A stretch of DNA of 64,000 nt from Flavobacteriaceae bacterium HL-DH10. GTDB lineage: Bacteria > Bacteroidota > Bacteroidia > Flavobacteriales > Flavobacteriaceae. The notes below the pieces were generated by a model, which saw nothing but the letters and a program-made list of their open reading frames with translations, searched no databases and had not been told where the DNA came from. A program made the position numbers and the translations under genes. Position 1 is the first letter of the stretch; each line of letters opens with the position of its first letter. Below are positions 38,368-48,894 of the stretch, in pieces. The stretch spans positions 2,182,001 through 2,246,000 of the forward strand of contig CP134536.1 in assembly GCA_031826515.1 (NCBI GenBank). The letters run 5' to 3'.

Positions 38368-40578
38368 ATGAGAGAACACCATTTAAATAAAAATATATAT
38401 AATTCGCTTAAAATTAATTTTCAAATTTTGATAGTCTTGTTTTTGTCATGTTTTAATATGTCATGTAAAAATACTGAAGAAACAAAAAGTTCATTTGCCG
38501 TTATAGAAAAACTTATAGGTAATCGTGCAAATGAATTTGAACTAAGTATTATAGAAAAAACACAGTCTAATAATGAAGATTGGTTTGAGGTTAAAACAAC
38601 AGACAACAAAGTTACTATTAAAGGAACATCTAACACAACTATTTGTTATGCAGCCTATAGTTTTCTTAAAGATATTGGAGCTGTTTTAGTGAGTTGGGAA
38701 GGTAATAGAATTGATTTACCTAAAACATGGCCTACATATTCTAAAAAAGGAACAACGCCTTTTAAATACAGAGAATATTTAAATGCTTGTGTGTTCGGTT
38801 ATACAACGCCTTGGTGGGATTGGGAGCGTTGGTCTAAGGAGATAGATTGGATGGCATTACATGGCATTAATTTACCAACAGCACTTGAGGGGCAAGAAAT
38901 TGTTTGGCAACAATTATGGAAAGAATACGGGGTGTCTGATGGTGAATTACAGGAACATTTTGCGGGACCTGCATTTTTACCTTGGCAACGCATGGGTAAT
39001 ATAAATAGTCATGAAGGTGTATTACCGCAAGAATGGATTAATAAAAAGTCAGATATTCAGAAAAGAATATTGCAAAAAATGAGGGCACTAGACATGCATC
39101 CTGTTGTACCAGCTTTTAGTGGCTATGTGCCAAAAGCATTTGCAGAACAACACCTTGATTCAAAAATAAGTGAATTAAGTGCTTGGGCCGGTGGTGGTTT
39201 TGAAAGCACTTATTTATTAGATCCAAAAGACCCTCTATTTAAAGAAATAGGTATACGTTTTATTGAATTATATACTAAGTTATACGGCGAGTCAAATTTT
39301 TATTTAGCCGATTCTTTTAATGAAATTGAACCTCCTGTATCCAAAGAACACAAGAATGAAGAATTATCAGATTATGGGAAAATTATCTATGAAACCATAG
39401 ATGAAGCTGCTCCAGGGGCAACATGGGTCATGCAAGGTTGGCTTTTTGGTAATGATAAAGAATTTTGGACAAAAGAAGCTACCAAATCTTTTTTAAACAA
39501 AGTGCCTAACGACAGACTTATCATTCAAGACTATGCTAATGATAGATATAAAGTTTGGGAAAATCAAGAAGCCTTTTATGGTAAGCAATGGACCTATGGC
39601 TATGTACATAATTATGGGGGTTCAAATCCTGTTTATGGCGATTTAAACTTTTACAATCAGGAACTTAAAAGCTTATTGAGTCGCTCTAATAAAGGGTATC
39701 TAGTGGGTTATGGTGTTATGCCAGAAGGGTTAAATAATAACTCTGTAGTTTATGAATATATTTATGATCTTCCTTGGGCACAAGGGCAAGAACCAGTGAA
39801 AAATTGGTTAAAAACGTATTTAAATGCTAGGTATGGAAAAACGCCTAAACCCGTTTTTAAGGCTTGGCAATTACTCATAGAATCTGTATATAGTACAAAA
39901 TATTGGGAAACACGTTGGTGGGATAGTAGAGCAGGAGCATATTTGTTTTTTAAACGACCTACATTAAAAATATCAACGTTTAAAGCAAGCCCAGGCGATA
40001 AAGAAAAGTTAAAACAAGCTTTGGATATTTTGGTTAAGGAATCAAAAAACTATGATAAAAACAGTCTTTTTCATTATGATTTAATAGAAGCATCCAGACA
40101 GTATGGCTCTTTAATTATTGATGATTTATTAATAGAATGTGTTAAAGCCTATAATGATAAAAATATAGAAAAAGCAGATGCTCTATTTAATGATATTGAG
40201 AAAAAAGCTTTAGAATTAGATAACATGCTTTCAGGGCAACCCTTAAACAATCTAAACTATTGGTTAACATCAGCTTGGGATTATGGAGAGTCTCCTGAAA
40301 TATCAAAAATTTATTTAAAAAATGCTAAAATGCTAATTACTATGTGGGGTGGTAATGATCATTTAAATGATTATGCATCTAAATCATGGCAAGGGATGTA
40401 TAAAGAATTTTATTGGCCAAGGTGGAAAATGTTTTTGCAAGCACTTAGAGTATCCGCAGTAAATAATAAACCTTTCGACGAATTAAAAGAAAGGCAATTA
40501 ATAAAAGAATGGGAAACAAATTGGTGCAAAAATGATGACATGCATTACTTAAATACTAAAAATTTCCAATCACATTAA
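38368..40578 (+). CDS. GH89 alpha-N-acetylglucosaminidase lipoprotein
   Basis: The 736-residue lipoprotein (FNMSC, Cys33) matches the NAGLU family that releases terminal alpha-linked GlcNAc. A small N-terminal alpha/beta domain (30-120) is followed by the barrel, with YLNACVFGYTTPWWDWERW and MALHGINLPTALEGQE. Catalytic Glu319 lies in DSFNEIEPP and Glu453 in VMPEGLNNNSVVYE. A helical C-terminal domain completes the family architecture at the usual length. It heads a unit with the GlcNAc-type permease and NagB fusion (36 and 47 bases apart). The three together form a route from alpha-GlcNAc to fructose 6-phosphate. The substrate of PUL2 therefore carries alpha-GlcNAc or a related alpha-glucosamine. 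Confidence 0.95.
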   Translation: MREHHLNKNIYNSLKINFQILIVLFLSCFNMSCKNTEETKSSFAVIEKLIGNRANEFELSIIEKTQSNNEDWFEVKTTDNKVTIKGTSNTTICYAAYSFLKDIGAVLVSWEGNRIDLPKTWPTYSKKGTTPFKYREYLNACVFGYTTPWWDWERWSKEIDWMALHGINLPTALEGQEIVWQQLWKEYGVSDGELQEHFAGPAFLPWQRMGNINSHEGVLPQEWINKKSDIQKRILQKMRALDMHPVVPAFSGYVPKAFAEQHLDSKISELSAWAGGGFESTYLLDPKDPLFKEIGIRFIELYTKLYGESNFYLADSFNEIEPPVSKEHKNEELSDYGKIIYETIDEAAPGATWVMQGWLFGNDKEFWTKEATKSFLNKVPNDRLIIQDYANDRYKVWENQEAFYGKQWTYGYVHNYGGSNPVYGDLNFYNQELKSLLSRSNKGYLVGYGVMPEGLNNNSVVYEYIYDLPWAQGQEPVKNWLKTYLNARYGKTPKPVFKAWQLLIESVYSTKYWETRWWDSRAGAYLFFKRPTLKISTFKASPGDKEKLKQALDILVKESKNYDKNSLFHYDLIEASRQYGSLIIDDLLIECVKAYNDKNIEKADALFNDIEKKALELDNMLSGQPLNNLNYWLTSAWDYGESPEISKIYLKNAKMLITMWGGNDHLNDYASKSWQGMYKEFYWPRWKMFLQALRVSAVNNKPFDELKERQLIKEWETNWCKNDDMHYLNTKNFQSH

Positions 40579-40614
40579 GAAAACCAAAAGGGTTTTAAAA
40601 GAAATAATATATTT

Positions 40615-41937
40615 ATGAAACAGACCACTATTTCATCCAATAATACGTTAGTTCCTATCATCATTATTGCCAGTCTATTTTTTATTTTCGGTTTTGTCAC
40701 TTGGATAAATGGTGCATTGATACCATTTATGAAAACTATTAATGAACTAACCGATGCACAATCTTATTTTGTAGCTACAGCGTCCTATATTTCATTTGTT
40801 GTTATGGCGTTGCCTGCTTCTTATATTCTAAACAAAATCGGATATAGAAAAGGGATGTCTTTAGGCTTAATTATAATGGCTATTGGAGCTATGGTATTTA
40901 TACCTGCAGCAGAAGCAAGAACCTATTGGGTATTTTTATCAGGTATTTTTATTCAAGGAATAGGAATGACTTTGTTACAAACAGCCGCCAACCCTTATAT
41001 CACCATTTTGGGACCTATTGAAAGTGGAGCAAAACGTATTGCTATTATGGGTATTGCAAACAAAACGGCAGGAGCTTTGGGCTCATTGATTTTTGGAGCT
41101 TTATTACTCTCTGGAATAGATGACGTAAAAGAGAAATTAGGAAGTGTATCTATTCAAGAAAAAAATGTCCTTTTAGACACTATGGCCGATAGTGTTTTTA
41201 TGCCCTATTTAATTATGGCAATTGTTTTATTTGTTTTAGGACTGTTGATTAGAAAGGCACCATTGCCACATGTAGAAGCAATAGAAGCTAAAGAAATAAA
41301 AGAAGGAGAAACAACAAAAACCAGTATTTTTCAATTTCCTAATTTATGGTTAGGAGTACTAACATTATTCGTTTATGTAGGAGCAGAAGTGATAGCTGGA
41401 GATACTATTATTGCGTATGGAATATCTTTAGGGTTCTCTGCCGTAGATGCAAAATTCTTCACCACATTTACCCTTTTAGCGATGGTGGCTACTTACGCTT
41501 TAGGAGTTATTTTAATTCCTAAATATTTAAAACAGGGTATGGCTCTTAAAATTAGTGCTGTATTAGGAATAGTTTTTAGCATATGTATATTATTTACATC
41601 AGGGTTTACATCGGTACTTTTTGTCGCATTTTTAGGTATTTCAAATGCTTTGGTTTGGCCAGCTGTTTGGCCTTTAACTTTGGATGGTTTGGGCAAATCT
41701 ACTAAAACAGCATCTGCTTTATTAATTATGGCAATTTCAGGCGGAGCCATAATTCCTCCATTATACGGAAGGTTGGTAGATGCTAATACAAAACAACTTA
41801 TTGTTAATGGAATGAATGAATCTGAAGCCATAGCATCAGCTGCTACAAGTAGTTATTGGATTTTAATTCCCTGTTATTCCATCATATTGTTTTTTGCTGT
41901 GTGGGGACATAAATATAAAAGTTGGTCTAGAGAATAG
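40615..41937 (+). CDS. MFS sugar permease of the FucP/NagP type
   Basis: The 440-residue protein has 12 membrane segments and the features of the fucose-galactose-glucose/GlcNAc symporter group: FIFGFVTWINGALIPFMK at the start, GIGMTLLQTAANPYITILGP in the fourth segment, and AIMGIANKTAGALG. It imports a monosaccharide with protons across the inner membrane. Encoded between GH89 and the NagB fusion, GlcNAc is the most likely cargo. Sequence does not separate NagP from glucose or galactose relatives. Confidence 0.88.
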   Translation: MKQTTISSNNTLVPIIIIASLFFIFGFVTWINGALIPFMKTINELTDAQSYFVATASYISFVVMALPASYILNKIGYRKGMSLGLIIMAIGAMVFIPAAEARTYWVFLSGIFIQGIGMTLLQTAANPYITILGPIESGAKRIAIMGIANKTAGALGSLIFGALLLSGIDDVKEKLGSVSIQEKNVLLDTMADSVFMPYLIMAIVLFVLGLLIRKAPLPHVEAIEAKEIKEGETTKTSIFQFPNLWLGVLTLFVYVGAEVIAGDTIIAYGISLGFSAVDAKFFTTFTLLAMVATYALGVILIPKYLKQGMALKISAVLGIVFSICILFTSGFTSVLFVAFLGISNALVWPAVWPLTLDGLGKSTKTASALLIMAISGGAIIPPLYGRLVDANTKQLIVNGMNESEAIASAATSSYWILIPCYSIILFFAVWGHKYKSWSRE

Positions 41938-41984
41938 TTCATTAGAATAAAAATAATATATAATCAATAAATAAAACAAAAGCA

Positions 41985-43913
41985 ATGTTAAATAGTAGTA
42001 TAGATAAAGCAACAAGTTTTGAAAAGCGATTTGAAAATGTAGAAACTATAGTTTACGAAAATTCAACAGAAGCTTCTAAGTCTGTAGCCAGAGAAATAGC
42101 AGATCTAATAAGAGTTAAGCAAAACCAGAAACAGCCCTGTATATTAGGATTGGCAACAGGATCTTCTCCTAAAGGATTGTATGCCGAATTAGTAAGGTTG
42201 CATAAAGAAGAAGGTTTAAGTTTTAAAAATGTGGTATCATTCAATTTAGATGAATACTATCCTATGGAGCCAGATTCTATAAATAGTTATGTCCGTTTTA
42301 TGAAAGAACAGCTGTTTAACCATATCGATATATTGCCGGAAAATTATCATGTGCCAGACGGTTTACTTTTAAAGGAAGAAATAGCCGAATATTGTAATGC
42401 TTATGAAGCAAAAATTGAAGCTTTAGGAGGTTTAGATTTGCAGATTTTAGGCATTGGTGGTAATGGTCATATTGGGTTTAACGAATCAGGATCACTTCAA
42501 AACTCAAAAACTAGATTAGTAGCTTTAGATCACATTACAAGAGTAGCGGCTAGTAATGATTTTTCTGGTTTGAATAATACACCAAGAACCGCAATTACTT
42601 TAGGTGTTAAAAAAATAATGGAAGCTAAACGCGTAATTTTATTGGCTTGGGGCGAAGGAAAATCAAATATAATAAACGCCTCGGTAGAAGGAACGGTTAC
42701 CAATCTGGTACCAGCTTCTTTTTTGCAGGAACATAACAATGCTACATTTGTACTGGATAAATCTGCTGCATCAAAATTAACGCGTATCAATACACCTTGG
42801 CTAGTTGAAAAGGTGGATTGGTCAGATAACCTCATAAAAAAGGCTGTTTTAGGCTTAGCGTTACATTTAAAGAAACCTATCTTGATGCTTACCGATGCTG
42901 ATTATATTGAAAATGGAATGAGCGATTTATTAGCAGACTCAGGTCCAGCTTACGATATTAATATTCAAATATTCAATAAATTACAAAATACCATTACAGG
43001 TTGGCCAGGTGGTAAACCGAATGCAGATGATAGTAAACGGCCAGAGCGTGCCGAACCAGCCAAAAAGCGAGTACTCATTTTTAGTCCTCACCCAGATGAT
43101 GATATTATAAGTATGGGTGGAACATTTAAGCGTTTACAAGAGCAAGGACATGAAGTACATGTAGGATATCAAACTTCTGGTAATATTGCGGTAGCAGATG
43201 ATGAAGCATTAAGGTTTGCAAGTTTTGTATGTGATTATAATGACAAATTTGGAATTGAAAGTGAAGATGCAGTAAACATCTATAAAAAAGCAATTACTTT
43301 TCTTAAAAACAAAAAGGCTAGTGAGATAGATATTGAAGAAGTAAGATATATAAAAGGTCTAATAAGAAAAGGAGAAGCCCAATCTACTTGTTATTTTGTT
43401 GGTTTACCAGATAGTCAAATTCATTTTATGGAGCTTCCTTTTTATGAGACAGGCAGTATTGAGAAAAAACCTTTAGGAGAAAAGGATATACAATTAACCA
43501 TGGATTTGATAGATAAAATTAAACCTCACCAAATTTATGCGGCAGGCGATTTAGCAGATCCTCATGGAACCCATAAAGTATGTTTAGATGCCATTTTTGC
43601 TGCAGTAAAAGCATTAAAACCTAAAAAATTTATGAAAGATTGTTGGGTTTGGTTGTATAGAGGTGCATGGCAAGAATGGAATGTCGATGAAATTGAAATG
43701 GCCGTACCAATGGGGCCAGATCAAGTGCTTGAAAAGCGTAAAGGAATTTTTAAACATCAATCACAGAAGGATGGCGTCGTGTTTCAAGGAGCAGATAGTA
43801 GAGAATTCTGGCAACGTGCCGAAGACAGAAACAAAGAAACTGCACAAATATACCATCAATTAGGATTATCGCACTACGCAGCTATGGAAGCTTTTGTGAG
43901 ATGGGACTATTAG
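41985..43913 (+). CDS. nagB: glucosamine-6-phosphate deaminase fused to a PIG-L/LmbE deacetylase-like domain
   Basis: The 642-residue cytosolic protein has two parts. Residues 20-275 form a NagB domain (GLATGSSPKGLY, VVSFNLDEYYPM, LGIGGNGHIGFNES) that turns glucosamine 6-phosphate into fructose 6-phosphate. From residue 360 a PIG-L/LmbE-type domain follows. It has the zinc motif SPHPDDD at 367-373 and a later DPHGTHKVC, as in zinc de-N-acetylases acting on GlcNAc conjugates. Such long NagB proteins occur in Bacteroidota. No separate nagA is seen in this window, so the second domain might supply the deacetylation step; this is inference. It is the last gene of the GH89 unit. Confidence 0.92.
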   Translation: MLNSSIDKATSFEKRFENVETIVYENSTEASKSVAREIADLIRVKQNQKQPCILGLATGSSPKGLYAELVRLHKEEGLSFKNVVSFNLDEYYPMEPDSINSYVRFMKEQLFNHIDILPENYHVPDGLLLKEEIAEYCNAYEAKIEALGGLDLQILGIGGNGHIGFNESGSLQNSKTRLVALDHITRVAASNDFSGLNNTPRTAITLGVKKIMEAKRVILLAWGEGKSNIINASVEGTVTNLVPASFLQEHNNATFVLDKSAASKLTRINTPWLVEKVDWSDNLIKKAVLGLALHLKKPILMLTDADYIENGMSDLLADSGPAYDINIQIFNKLQNTITGWPGGKPNADDSKRPERAEPAKKRVLIFSPHPDDDIISMGGTFKRLQEQGHEVHVGYQTSGNIAVADDEALRFASFVCDYNDKFGIESEDAVNIYKKAITFLKNKKASEIDIEEVRYIKGLIRKGEAQSTCYFVGLPDSQIHFMELPFYETGSIEKKPLGEKDIQLTMDLIDKIKPHQIYAAGDLADPHGTHKVCLDAIFAAVKALKPKKFMKDCWVWLYRGAWQEWNVDEIEMAVPMGPDQVLEKRKGIFKHQSQKDGVVFQGADSREFWQRAEDRNKETAQIYHQLGLSHYAAMEAFVRWDY

Positions 43914-43940
43914 CCTAATAAATACAAGGGGTAATCAAAA

Positions 43941-43997
43941 TGTCCATATTTTGGAATGATATATCCATCTTGTAATGAGGCTTTAACAATAAATTAG
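43941..43997 (+). promoter_or_regulatory. PUL2 operator-promoter 3, upstream of susC
   Basis: Half-sites TCCAT at 43943-43947 and 43964-43968 have a 21-bp period. TAAATTAG (43990-43997) begins 26 bp after the second half-site and ends 27 bases before the susC ATG. This is the cleanest of the three PUL2 operators. Confidence 0.75.
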
Positions 43998-44024
43998 CAC
44001 AACTATAAACTAAAATTAAATAAT

Positions 44025-47000
44025 ATGGAGAAAATTAAACTCTTAATGATAGCCTTAATAATAGGCTTTTCATCAACATCATGGGCGCAAATAGATGTCT
44101 CTGGTGTAGTAACAGACAATCAAAATATTCCTATTCCAGGAGTTAATGTTGTTATTAAAGGTACTTCAACTGGTAGTGCCACAGATTTTGATGGTAAATA
44201 TGAAATTAAAGCCAATGTTGGAGACGTACTTGTGTTCTCCTATTTGGGTTATCAAACATTAGAACTTGCTTATAGTGGAGGGGCTACTTTAGATGCAAAG
44301 TTAAACGAAGATGCGGCTCAACTAGATGAGGTAGTCGTAATTGGATACGGTTCTGTAAAGAAAAGTGATTTAACAGGATCTGTTGTGCAAATTAGTTCTA
44401 AGCAAATAGAACAAGCTAATAAAGTAGATGCTGTTTCTGCTTTACAAGGTCAATCAGCAGGTGTTGTTATTCAACGTACGGATAATAAACCTGGAGGAGG
44501 AGGTTTTAATATTCGTATTCGTGGAGCAAGTACTATCAATTCTAATGATGCTAATGGATTTAATCCTGGGCAAAATCCATTATTTATTGTAGATGGGATT
44601 TTCGTAGATGATATTTCATTTTTAAATCCTGCGGATATTAGCAGTATGAACGTGCTTAAAGATGCTTCTGCAACTGCTATTTATGGATCTAGAGGTAGTA
44701 ATGGTGTAGTTTTAATTGAAACTAAGCGTGGTAAAAGTGGTAAAACTAAAGTAGACTACAGTAATTATGTTGGATTTAAACAAGCTTATCATTTACCATC
44801 AGTTTTTAATGCTGCTGAATATGTTAAATTTGTTAAAGACGCTGCTGTAGGAGGTCAATTTGTTTCAGGAAATACAAGTTACAGAGCAAGTGATGTAGAT
44901 GTAACAGATGGTATATTTGATGCAGAAGAACAGCAAAATATTGCCGAAGGTATTGATACTGATTGGATTGATCTAATGCTTAAAAACGGTTTTCAAACGA
45001 ATCATACTTTAGGTTTAAGTGGTGGAAATGATACAACTACGTATTCAGCTGGTTTAGCTTATACAGAAGATGAAGGAACTGCAGAAGGAGAAGATTATAC
45101 TAGATATAATATTAGAGGAAGTTTAAGTAGTGATCTTAATGATTGGTTGAATATAAGTGTTAGTAACTATGTTACTTCAGTTGTTCAAAATCAAGGAAGT
45201 TATGAAGGGTTTAGAAGTGCTTATAGATTAAAACCAATTGGTCGACCTTATAATGACGATGGGTCTTTACGGTTTTTTCCAACAAATAAAGAAACTCAAA
45301 TTACAAATCCTTTATTTGAAGCAGGTGGAGAAATTAGAGAGACTAAATTTTTACAATACATAGGAGATATTGCTATAGAAGTTAAACCAATAGAAGCTTT
45401 AACAATTACATCTAAATTTTCACCTAATCTAAAATATACAAGATTTGGTGAATATCGTTCATTGTATACAAAAAGTGTTAGTGGAAATGCGTCAAATAGA
45501 AGAGCTCAAGTAAATAACTCTAACTATTTTTCTTATGCATGGGATAATATTTTTAACTATAAGTTTAATAAAGGTGATCATGCTCTTGATGTTACCGCTG
45601 TAATTTCTAGATTTTTAGAACGTCGTGAAGGATATTATAATCAAGTTAGAAATTTTACTACTGATGAATTTACCTTCTATAATTTAGATGCAGGTTTAGA
45701 TATTAGAGATGTTTCTAGTGATTTTTCTAAACAAACTTTAGAATCTTACACTAGTAGAATAAATTATACCTTAAAGGATAAGTACTTGTTTACTGTTACT
45801 GGACGTTATGATGGTGCTTCTATTTTGGCAAAAGATAATAAATGGGCATTTTTCCCATCAGCAGCTTTTGCTTGGAAAATTATAGATGAGGGTTTCATGC
45901 AAAATCAACAAACTTTTTCTAATGCTAAGCTTAGATTGAGTTACGGTGAAACAGGTAACAATGGAACAGGAGGAGGATTGTATCCTCTTGGATCTCAATC
46001 TCTATTAGGAGCAAGTGCAACTAATTTAGGAGACCAAGCAGTATCTACTACATATGTTACTGGTATAGCAAATAAAGATCTTACTTGGGAAAGAACGACT
46101 GAGATAAATTTAGGTCTTGATTTTGGGTTTATGAATAACAAAATCAACGGATCTATTGATATTTACAATAGAGATATTGATGGTATTATTTTTGAAAGAC
46201 AATTACCTACATTAACGGGGCTTAATCGTCTTGGAGTATTTGAAAACATTGGTTCTTCTAATAATAAAGGTATTGAAATTGCATTAAACACAATTAACGT
46301 AGATAATGGTAATTTTAAATGGACAACTAACTTTAATTTTGCATCTAATAAAAACGAGTTAAAAAAACTAGCTAATGGAAATATAGATATTCCTTTTAAT
46401 GTAGGAGGTACTAGCCTTATTCATAGAGTAGGTGAGCCAATAGGTGCTATTTATGATTATGAATTTGCAGGTATATGGCAATTAGATGAAGAAGCTGAGG
46501 CAGCATCTTATGGTCAAATTCCTGGACAAGTTAAGGTAACAGATGTTACAAATGATGGTCAAATTACTTCTGCTGATAGAAAAATAATTGGTCAAGTAAC
46601 ACCAAAGTGGACTGGTGGTTTTACTAGTACTATGAATTATAAAAACTTCGATTTTTCATTCATGATAAATACAAGTCAAGGGGCTAAAATGAGAAGTAAT
46701 TTCCATGCTAACTATGCTTGGGGATGGCAAGAACAACCTCAAAGAACATTTAATGGTTATAATGTTGATTATTGGACACCAGAAAACCAATCAAATGATT
46801 GGAATCAACCTGGAAACCCTGGACCTTTCGGTCATGCTATTCAATATAAAGATATTTCATTCACTAAAGTTGGTTTTATAACATTAGGCTATAAGCTTCC
46901 TTCTACAATATTAGAAAAGCTTAAAATTAGTAACTTAAGAATTTATGCAACAGTACAAAATCCTTTTGTATTTACAGATTATGATGGATGGGATCCTGAA

Positions 47001-47075
47001 AATGCCGGGAGAAACCAATGGGGTGCAGCTTATATGTCACGTACATTAATGACAGGTATTAATTTAAGCTTTTAA
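44025..47075 (+). CDS. SusC-like TonB-dependent outer-membrane receptor
   Basis: This 1016-residue importer of PUL2 has a signal peptide (ends TSWAQ), a carboxypeptidase-regulatory-like domain (SGVVTDNQNIPIPGVNVVIKGT), and the SusC signature LDEVVVIGYG with the plug (LQGQSAGVVIQRTDN, IRIRGASTINS, FIVDGIFVDD). A large barrel ends in MTGINLSF. It pairs with the SusD-like protein 27 bases downstream. A dedicated operator-promoter lies immediately upstream. Confidence 0.96.
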   Translation: MEKIKLLMIALIIGFSSTSWAQIDVSGVVTDNQNIPIPGVNVVIKGTSTGSATDFDGKYEIKANVGDVLVFSYLGYQTLELAYSGGATLDAKLNEDAAQLDEVVVIGYGSVKKSDLTGSVVQISSKQIEQANKVDAVSALQGQSAGVVIQRTDNKPGGGGFNIRIRGASTINSNDANGFNPGQNPLFIVDGIFVDDISFLNPADISSMNVLKDASATAIYGSRGSNGVVLIETKRGKSGKTKVDYSNYVGFKQAYHLPSVFNAAEYVKFVKDAAVGGQFVSGNTSYRASDVDVTDGIFDAEEQQNIAEGIDTDWIDLMLKNGFQTNHTLGLSGGNDTTTYSAGLAYTEDEGTAEGEDYTRYNIRGSLSSDLNDWLNISVSNYVTSVVQNQGSYEGFRSAYRLKPIGRPYNDDGSLRFFPTNKETQITNPLFEAGGEIRETKFLQYIGDIAIEVKPIEALTITSKFSPNLKYTRFGEYRSLYTKSVSGNASNRRAQVNNSNYFSYAWDNIFNYKFNKGDHALDVTAVISRFLERREGYYNQVRNFTTDEFTFYNLDAGLDIRDVSSDFSKQTLESYTSRINYTLKDKYLFTVTGRYDGASILAKDNKWAFFPSAAFAWKIIDEGFMQNQQTFSNAKLRLSYGETGNNGTGGGLYPLGSQSLLGASATNLGDQAVSTTYVTGIANKDLTWERTTEINLGLDFGFMNNKINGSIDIYNRDIDGIIFERQLPTLTGLNRLGVFENIGSSNNKGIEIALNTINVDNGNFKWTTNFNFASNKNELKKLANGNIDIPFNVGGTSLIHRVGEPIGAIYDYEFAGIWQLDEEAEAASYGQIPGQVKVTDVTNDGQITSADRKIIGQVTPKWTGGFTSTMNYKNFDFSFMINTSQGAKMRSNFHANYAWGWQEQPQRTFNGYNVDYWTPENQSNDWNQPGNPGPFGHAIQYKDISFTKVGFITLGYKLPSTILEKLKISNLRIYATVQNPFVFTDYDGWDPENAGRNQWGAAYMSRTLMTGINLSF

Positions 47076-47102
47076 CTAATCATTAAATTAAATTTAAGAA
47101 AA

Positions 47103-48731
47103 ATGAAAAATATTAATAATAGATTAATTTTAATATTACTTACAATTGGTGTGTTAAGCACAAGTTGTGAGAGTTACTTAGAAGAAGAGAATAATTCTTT
47201 TTTAACTATAGAGAACACAAGTTCTAACCCAGATACTTTCGACCAGTTAGTAGCAAGAGTTTACGAGAGAGCAAGAGAAACTACAACGCATTATGCACCT
47301 GATATGTACTATACGCTTGAAGATTTGGGTACAGATATAGTTACCAGAGGTTCTGCAATATCAGGAGTTAGCGATATTAATGATTATGTAAATTTTACAC
47401 CTTTAAACGGTGTAGTTGCTACATATTGGGCGAATCAATATAGCATAATTTCTGCAGCTAATACTGCTATAGATAATGCTGAAATAATTGAAGGAATTGA
47501 ATCAGCAGTTAAAACAGTTGGAACAGGAGAAGCTAAATTTTTTAGAGCAATGTCTTATTTTAATTTAGTGGAAAATTTTGGTGGTGTACCATTAATAGTT
47601 AATCAAATTACAGATGCAAATGCCGAATATTCACGTGCAACTGAAGAAGCTGTTTACACGCAAATAGTATCAGATCTTCAAGATGCTTTAGCGGGTGTGC
47701 CTCCTACAGCAAGTGTTTATGGACGAGTATCTAAAGATGCTGTAAGGCATTTAATGTCTAAAGTATTATTAACTAGAGGTTATAAATCTTTTGGTTCGGG
47801 ATCTGATTTTACAGATGCTGCTGCATTAGCAGATACAGTGATTTCAAATCACCCTTTGGTGCCTTCATTTGCTAGCTTAGTAGATATAACTAATCAGAGA
47901 AACTCTGAAGTTGTATTTTCATATTTATTTGGAAGTAATTCAGTAAGTAGAGGTTGGGGTAATTCTAGACACATGTTATACCAGTTTAGATTTTTTGATT
48001 ATCCAGGTTTAACTAGAACACGTAAAGGTTTAGATCCTATGCCAACACCATTCTTTTATAGTCTTTTTGATGATGATGATGAAAGAGCAGAAGCTACATT
48101 TACAAGAGAGATTTATGCTACTGAAGATTATACAGGTAAAAACGGTGAAGCAGTATCTGCTGGAGAGTTAGCGATATTGTTACCAAAAACGGCTTGGACT
48201 CAAGCTGAAATAGATGCTGTGCCATATGCAGTAATTAACCCAGATACATATTTTACAAGTGATGGTATTACACCAGTACATTACCCTCAATTTATTAAGT
48301 TTGCTGATCCTTCAGTACCATTTACACAACCAGATCAATCTTCACAAGGAGAAAGAGATATGGTTATGATGCGATCTGGAGAAGCATATTTAATTGCTGC
48401 AGAGGCTTATTTTAAATCAAGCAATTCTATTGATGCAGCTGCACGTCTTACAACATTACGTTCTAGAGCGGGTATAACTATACCAGTAGTAGCTGGAGAT
48501 GTAGATCTTGATTTTATTCTTGATGAAAGAGCTAGAGAATTAACAGGCGAAGTTAATAGATGGATGGATTTAAAAAGAACTGGAAAGTTAATTGAAAGAA
48601 CTTTAATGCATAATCCGCATGCAAAATTTAATGATGCCTTAGAAGCAAAGCATCTCTTAAGACCTATTCCTCAAGGAGAAATAGACATTACTGGAGGAGC
48701 TATTACACAAAATCCAAATTACGATAATTAA
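47103..48731 (+). CDS. SusD/RagB-like glycan-binding lipoprotein
   Basis: The 542-residue lipoprotein (LSTSC, Cys22) shows SusD family features: GTGEAKFFRAMSYFNLVENFGGVPLI, MMRSGEAYLIAAEAYFKSSNSIDAAARLTTLRSRAG, and the C-terminal ILDERARELTGEVNRWMDLKRTG and HLLRPIPQGEID. It forms the surface lid of the SusC pore. A terminator-like hairpin follows it, separating the import pair from the enzyme genes, as in PUL1. Confidence 0.95.
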   Translation: MKNINNRLILILLTIGVLSTSCESYLEEENNSFLTIENTSSNPDTFDQLVARVYERARETTTHYAPDMYYTLEDLGTDIVTRGSAISGVSDINDYVNFTPLNGVVATYWANQYSIISAANTAIDNAEIIEGIESAVKTVGTGEAKFFRAMSYFNLVENFGGVPLIVNQITDANAEYSRATEEAVYTQIVSDLQDALAGVPPTASVYGRVSKDAVRHLMSKVLLTRGYKSFGSGSDFTDAAALADTVISNHPLVPSFASLVDITNQRNSEVVFSYLFGSNSVSRGWGNSRHMLYQFRFFDYPGLTRTRKGLDPMPTPFFYSLFDDDDERAEATFTREIYATEDYTGKNGEAVSAGELAILLPKTAWTQAEIDAVPYAVINPDTYFTSDGITPVHYPQFIKFADPSVPFTQPDQSSQGERDMVMMRSGEAYLIAAEAYFKSSNSIDAAARLTTLRSRAGITIPVVAGDVDLDFILDERARELTGEVNRWMDLKRTGKLIERTLMHNPHAKFNDALEAKHLLRPIPQGEIDITGGAITQNPNYDN

Positions 48732-48763
48732 TAGCAGAATATTTATATAGTTTAGTTTTTAAA

Positions 48764-48800
48764 TATAGGCAGGCGAGTAAATTGCCTGCTTATATTTTTT
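48764..48800 (+). terminator. hairpin terminator after PUL2 susD
   Basis: TATAGGCAGGC pairs with GCCTGCTTATA (11 bp, one wobble) around a 9-base loop, followed by six T. It is a strong intrinsic terminator shape and probably reduces read-through into the enzyme genes. Confidence 0.85.
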
Positions 48801-48894
48801 TAAACCAAATATTATCAAATTTAAGGGTTGTTTTGTCATTCTTAATTCTATAAAATTCCCTTCAAAGATTAACGTCATCAAAGATTAGAAGTCA

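Noticed and set aside
41493-41831. A 112-codon minus-strand frame inside the permease gene
   Set aside because: It overlaps conserved MFS segments of the plus strand and resembles nothing itself.
48830-48890. A fourth PUL2 operator upstream of the first GH92 gene
   Set aside because: TCATT and TCCCT lie 21 bp apart, but the half-sites are poor and there is no TAAnTT box at 26 bp.
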